From an uncultured Oleispira sp. (lineage in GTDB: Bacteria > Pseudomonadota > Gammaproteobacteria > Pseudomonadales > Oceanobacteraceae), in contig CAJXUD010000004.1 of the NCBI GenBank assembly GCA_913061415.1, forward strand, positions 124,001 to 188,000: a stretch of DNA of 64,000 nucleotides. The letters are read 5' to 3'. The notes beneath the pieces are model-generated. The model was not told the origin of the DNA and searched no databases. It worked only from the letters and a program-made list of their open reading frames with translations. A program made the translations under genes and the position numbers. Position 1 is the first letter of the stretch; each line of letters opens with the position of its first letter. Shown here in pieces: positions 61,792 through 64,000 of the stretch.

Positions 61792-62742
61792 ATGCTTACC
61801 TTTCGTTTATTACCACTAACCGCCATTCTTTCGGTTAGCTTGATGACAGGCTGCGCGACCAATGTTGCTAACCTAGACTATATAGAGCTCGAAGCCCAAA
61901 AAGACGCGGCTATGGCCGATGAGTCAGCGGCTAAAAGCATCCAGCGCGCACAAATGAACATAGAATTGGGCAAAACCGAAGAGTTGGCTTATTTCGCTCC
62001 TCGTCACCTTAAAATTGCACAAGAAAAGCTAATAGAAGCGCGTAACATGCATACTTCTGGTAGTCCTGATGGTGAAGTTAAGCCTATTGCGATGGCCGCC
62101 AAAAAGACCATTGAAGCAGGTTTAGCGACGAAAAAAAGTGTAATCACAACCTTACGCCCTTCTTTAAAGCACAAAGAAAAGCTATTAGAAATCAAAGCTG
62201 ATAAATACTACCCAGAAGATTACAAAACGATCGCCGCTACCATCGTATCGCTGATTGATTTGATTGAAGATGGCAAAGTTGCTGAAGCGCAAAAAGGTCA
62301 AAAGGCATTATTGCCTCTTATGCATAAGAACGAAGTTGATACGATTGAGTTCATTCAACTGCAAACGATTAAAGATCAGTTAAGTAATACCAAAGGCAAA
62401 GGCGGCGATAGTATTGCTCCTAGCAGCTGGGCCGTTGCACAGCGCAGCCTACTGAAAGCTCAAGCATTAATTGGCAAAACACCTCGTGCTAAAAAGCAGA
62501 TTATGCAAGCAACCCATAACGCTCAGCGCGCAGCCGACCACGCGAATATCATTACCGACTTTTCTAATGAAATAAACGATGCTAATAGCGATAACGCAGA
62601 AGCCATTGCTCTTCGTGTAGAACGCTGGTTATACCGTGTCAGTGTTGCTTTAAAGCATGACGATATTCGTCATCGCCCATTCGATGAGCAAGCCGGAACT
62701 TTGGCAACTGAAGTTGAAAAGGTAATGCGTCAGAGCCGTTAG
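61792..62742 (+). CDS. Helical lipoprotein of unknown function
   Basis: A 316-aa lipoprotein: MLTFRLLPLTAILSVSLMTGC has a lipobox-like MTGC (Cys21). The mature protein is almost wholly helical and rich in Ala, Lys, Glu and Gln (QRAQMNIELGKTEELAYFAP, LKIAQEKLIEARNMHTS, AHNAQRAADHANI-type patterns), suggesting a coiled-coil or TPR-like rod. Such periplasmic lipoproteins often tie the outer membrane to peptidoglycan or the Tol/OmpA system; that is inference. It ends in a terminator. Confidence 0.78.
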   Translation: MLTFRLLPLTAILSVSLMTGCATNVANLDYIELEAQKDAAMADESAAKSIQRAQMNIELGKTEELAYFAPRHLKIAQEKLIEARNMHTSGSPDGEVKPIAMAAKKTIEAGLATKKSVITTLRPSLKHKEKLLEIKADKYYPEDYKTIAATIVSLIDLIEDGKVAEAQKGQKALLPLMHKNEVDTIEFIQLQTIKDQLSNTKGKGGDSIAPSSWAVAQRSLLKAQALIGKTPRAKKQIMQATHNAQRAADHANIITDFSNEINDANSDNAEAIALRVERWLYRVSVALKHDDIRHRPFDEQAGTLATEVEKVMRQSR

Positions 62743-62794
62743 TAATTAATGGCTAGGCTGATTATTAGTAAAAAAGATAGAAGAAGTACAACAG

Positions 62795-62823
62795 AAGACT
62801 AGGCAAGGATGCCTAGTCTTTTG
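62795..62823 (+). terminator. Rho-independent terminator of the lipoprotein gene
   Basis: Stem AAGACTAGGCA/TGCCTAGTCTT, AGGA loop, then TT; 52 bases after the stop. Confidence 0.85.
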
Positions 62824-62831
62824 GATTCACA

Positions 62832-62866
62832 GTATTGAGCTAATCGTATTGAGCTAACCGTATTGG
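62832..62866. repeat. 14-bp tandem repeat, two and a half copies
   Basis: GTATTGAGCTAATC at 62832, GTATTGAGCTAACC at 62846 and a partial GTATTGGG at 62860, between a terminator and the end of the DUF1820 gene. Confidence 0.9.
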
Positions 62867-62895
62867 GTTCGCATAGTGAATTGGCAGTATGAATA

Positions 62896-63288
62896 CTAAT
62901 CGTCAGAAGATGTGTCTACAGGGTCTGCAGGTGGACGCTTGAAGATAGGACTTGGGAAATGACGAACATTACCCGTCATATCTTCTTTTGAAGGGGATAC
63001 TTTAACAACCCCTGGCTTTTCCATTTCATCAATACGAATAACAGAAGGAAGCGGTATAAAACTGCGCTTTACGCCTGTGAATTCGAGTTTCAACTTATCA
63101 AAGCTAATTTTTGCTTCGGCCTCATCACTCGCATCACTGATTAGACTCTCATCAAACAGCAATTCTTCTACTTCAATAAAACCGTACATCTCACTTTGAA
63201 AGATATATCGGGTATACAACTCATACACTTCGCTCTGGTTATTAAAAATAACGCGATAAATAGGCTCAGCAGCGGGTTTCTCGGCCAT
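62896..63288 (-). CDS. DUF1820 family protein
   Basis: About 130 aa. The start MAEKPAAEPIYRVIFNNQSE at 63288 begins the conserved core: YELYTRYIFQSEMYGFIEVE, then a C-terminal half with LPSVIRIDEMEKPGVVKVS and FPSPIFKRP. It matches the DUF1820 family found beside miaB in Pseudomonas. The frame extends to 63357 with a hydrophobic stretch, but that stretch is not part of the family and lacks a ribosome site. Function is unknown. It is divergent from miaB, as in relatives. Confidence 0.85.
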   Translation of the reverse strand: MAEKPAAEPIYRVIFNNQSEVYELYTRYIFQSEMYGFIEVEELLFDESLISDASDEAEAKISFDKLKLEFTGVKRSFIPLPSVIRIDEMEKPGVVKVSPSKEDMTGNVRHFPSPIFKRPPADPVDTSSDD

Positions 63289-63450
63289 TTGGCTCAAACT
63301 CATAAGGGGAAAAATGCATATTACCATACTTACCCATAAAGCATGCCCTACTGTCATTGAAGATTAGATTGTTCAGCCATTGAGCAGTATAATGCCGCGC
63401 AATTAACTCTTTAGCACGTACACCCCAGATTAAAACGAGGTCGCTAAACC

Positions 63451-64000
63451 ATGGCGAAGAAGCTATTTATAAAAACCCACGGCTGCCAGATGAACGAATA
63501 CGATTCATCTCGTATGGCTGATATGTTGGGTGAAAGCCATGAAATGGAAATCACAGACAAAGAGTCTGAAGCCGATGTTATCTTGCTGAATACCTGCTCT
63601 ATTCGCGAAAAAGCGCAAGAGAAGGTATTCCACCAGCTGGGTCGTTGGAAACACCTTAAAGACAAAAATCCTGATCTAATCATTGGCGTTGGCGGTTGTG
63701 TGGCAAGCCAAGAAGGCAAAGCGATTATGCATCGCGCCCCTGTGGTCGATATGGTTTTTGGTCCTCAGACCTTACACCGTTTACCAGAAATGGTAGATAA
63801 GTCAGCTAATCATGAAAAGGTCGTTGATACTTCGTTTCCTGAAATCGAAAAATTTGACCATTTACCAGCACCTAAAGTCGAAGGCGCCAGCGCGTTTGTT
63901 TCGATTATGGAAGGCTGTTCTAAATACTGTTCTTTCTGCGTTGTACCTTATACCCGTGGTGAAGAAGTAAGCCGCCCATTGCATGATGTATTGAAAGAAG
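63451..64000 (+). CDS. miaB: tRNA-2-methylthio-N6-dimethylallyladenosine synthase, 5' part
   Basis: Radical-SAM methylthiotransferase making ms2i6A at position 37 of tRNAs that read UNN codons. The gene runs past the right edge; 183 codons are visible. The N-terminal UPF0004 domain carries [20 protein letters not shown] with Cys12, then NTCSIREKA and GVGGCVAS with the other cluster cysteines. The radical-SAM motif CSKYCSFC is at Cys156, Cys160 and Cys163. It is too long and too well conserved to be a chance frame, although it has no stop in view. Confidence 0.97.
   Translation, partial: MAKKLFIKTHGCQMNEYDSSRMADMLGESHEMEITDKESEADVILLNTCSIREKAQEKVFHQLGRWKHLKDKNPDLIIGVGGCVASQEGKAIMHRAPVVDMVFGPQTLHRLPEMVDKSANHEKVVDTSFPEIEKFDHLPAPKVEGASAFVSIMEGCSKYCSFCVVPYTRGEEVSRPLHDVLKE

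Overview
The window is a chromosomal segment of a moderately AT-rich gammaproteobacterium. Gene content and order (fpr with a divergent finR-type LysR gene, amgK-murU divergent from lptD-surA-pdxA-rsmA-apaG-apaH, rpsU-yqeY-dnaG-rpoD, a DUF1820 gene beside miaB) match the Pseudomonadales/Oceanospirillales. The closest feel is a marine Oceanospirillales lineage (Oleispira, Thalassolituus or Bermanella-like); this is inferred from gene order and protein style, not from a database search. About 68 genes are supported, and most are housekeeping genes. I see no phage, transposase, integrase or CRISPR array.

Layout. 0-6 kb: ferredoxin-NADP reductase and its likely LysR regulator, an unknown membrane-anchored protein, an ArsC/Spx-like reductase, dapD, a Tag-like glycosylase and a YehS-like protein. 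6-15 kb: a ceramidase-family lipoprotein, a GIY-YIG protein, a hemolysin III-type membrane protein, dbpA, a YaiL-like protein, ppiC, upp-uraA and a thioesterase. 15-26 kb: djlA-murU-amgK (peptidoglycan recycling) divergent from the lptD operon (LPS export, periplasmic folding, B6 synthesis, rRNA methylation, Ap4A hydrolysis), then glpE. 26-33 kb: flgT/flgP-type flagellar ring genes divergent from a three-gene envelope cluster of two TraF/FadL-like beta-barrel proteins and a large lipoprotein. 33-41.6 kb: cca, folK-folB-tsaD, the macromolecular-synthesis operon and a CAT-anticodon tRNA.

41.6-46 kb: a minus-strand operon of EF-hand protein, ECF sigma factor, probable anti-sigma factor and Spy/CnrX-like periplasmic protein, then a TIGR02647 protein, a PI-PLC-like phospholipase with a lectin-like tail and a SnoaL-like protein. 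46-52.4 kb: moaE, an RNase HI with an N-terminal hybrid-binding domain, and a molybdenum hydroxylase set (2Fe-2S subunit, Tat-exported Mo subunit, XdhC, MocA-like cytidylyltransferase). 52.4-64 kb: porin, an outer-membrane protein, MsbA-like ABC exporter, Bcr/CflA transporter, an unlisted 52-aa ORF, LysR regulator, DEAD-box helicase, two proteins of unknown function, a DUF1820 protein and the start of miaB.

The most notable non-gene signal is a recurring pattern of perfect or near-perfect short tandem repeats, 11-15 bp per unit. Outside genes, or across stop codons, they have 11- or 14-bp units. Inside genes (murU, pdxA) they have 15-bp, frame-preserving units. There are also two palindromic elements sharing the same ATTCACCACGGAGG ends. 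The better candidates for undescribed biology are the 28-33 kb envelope cluster, the EF-hand/ECF module with a long dyad at its promoter, and the ceramidase-family protein that appears to lack the catalytic serine.
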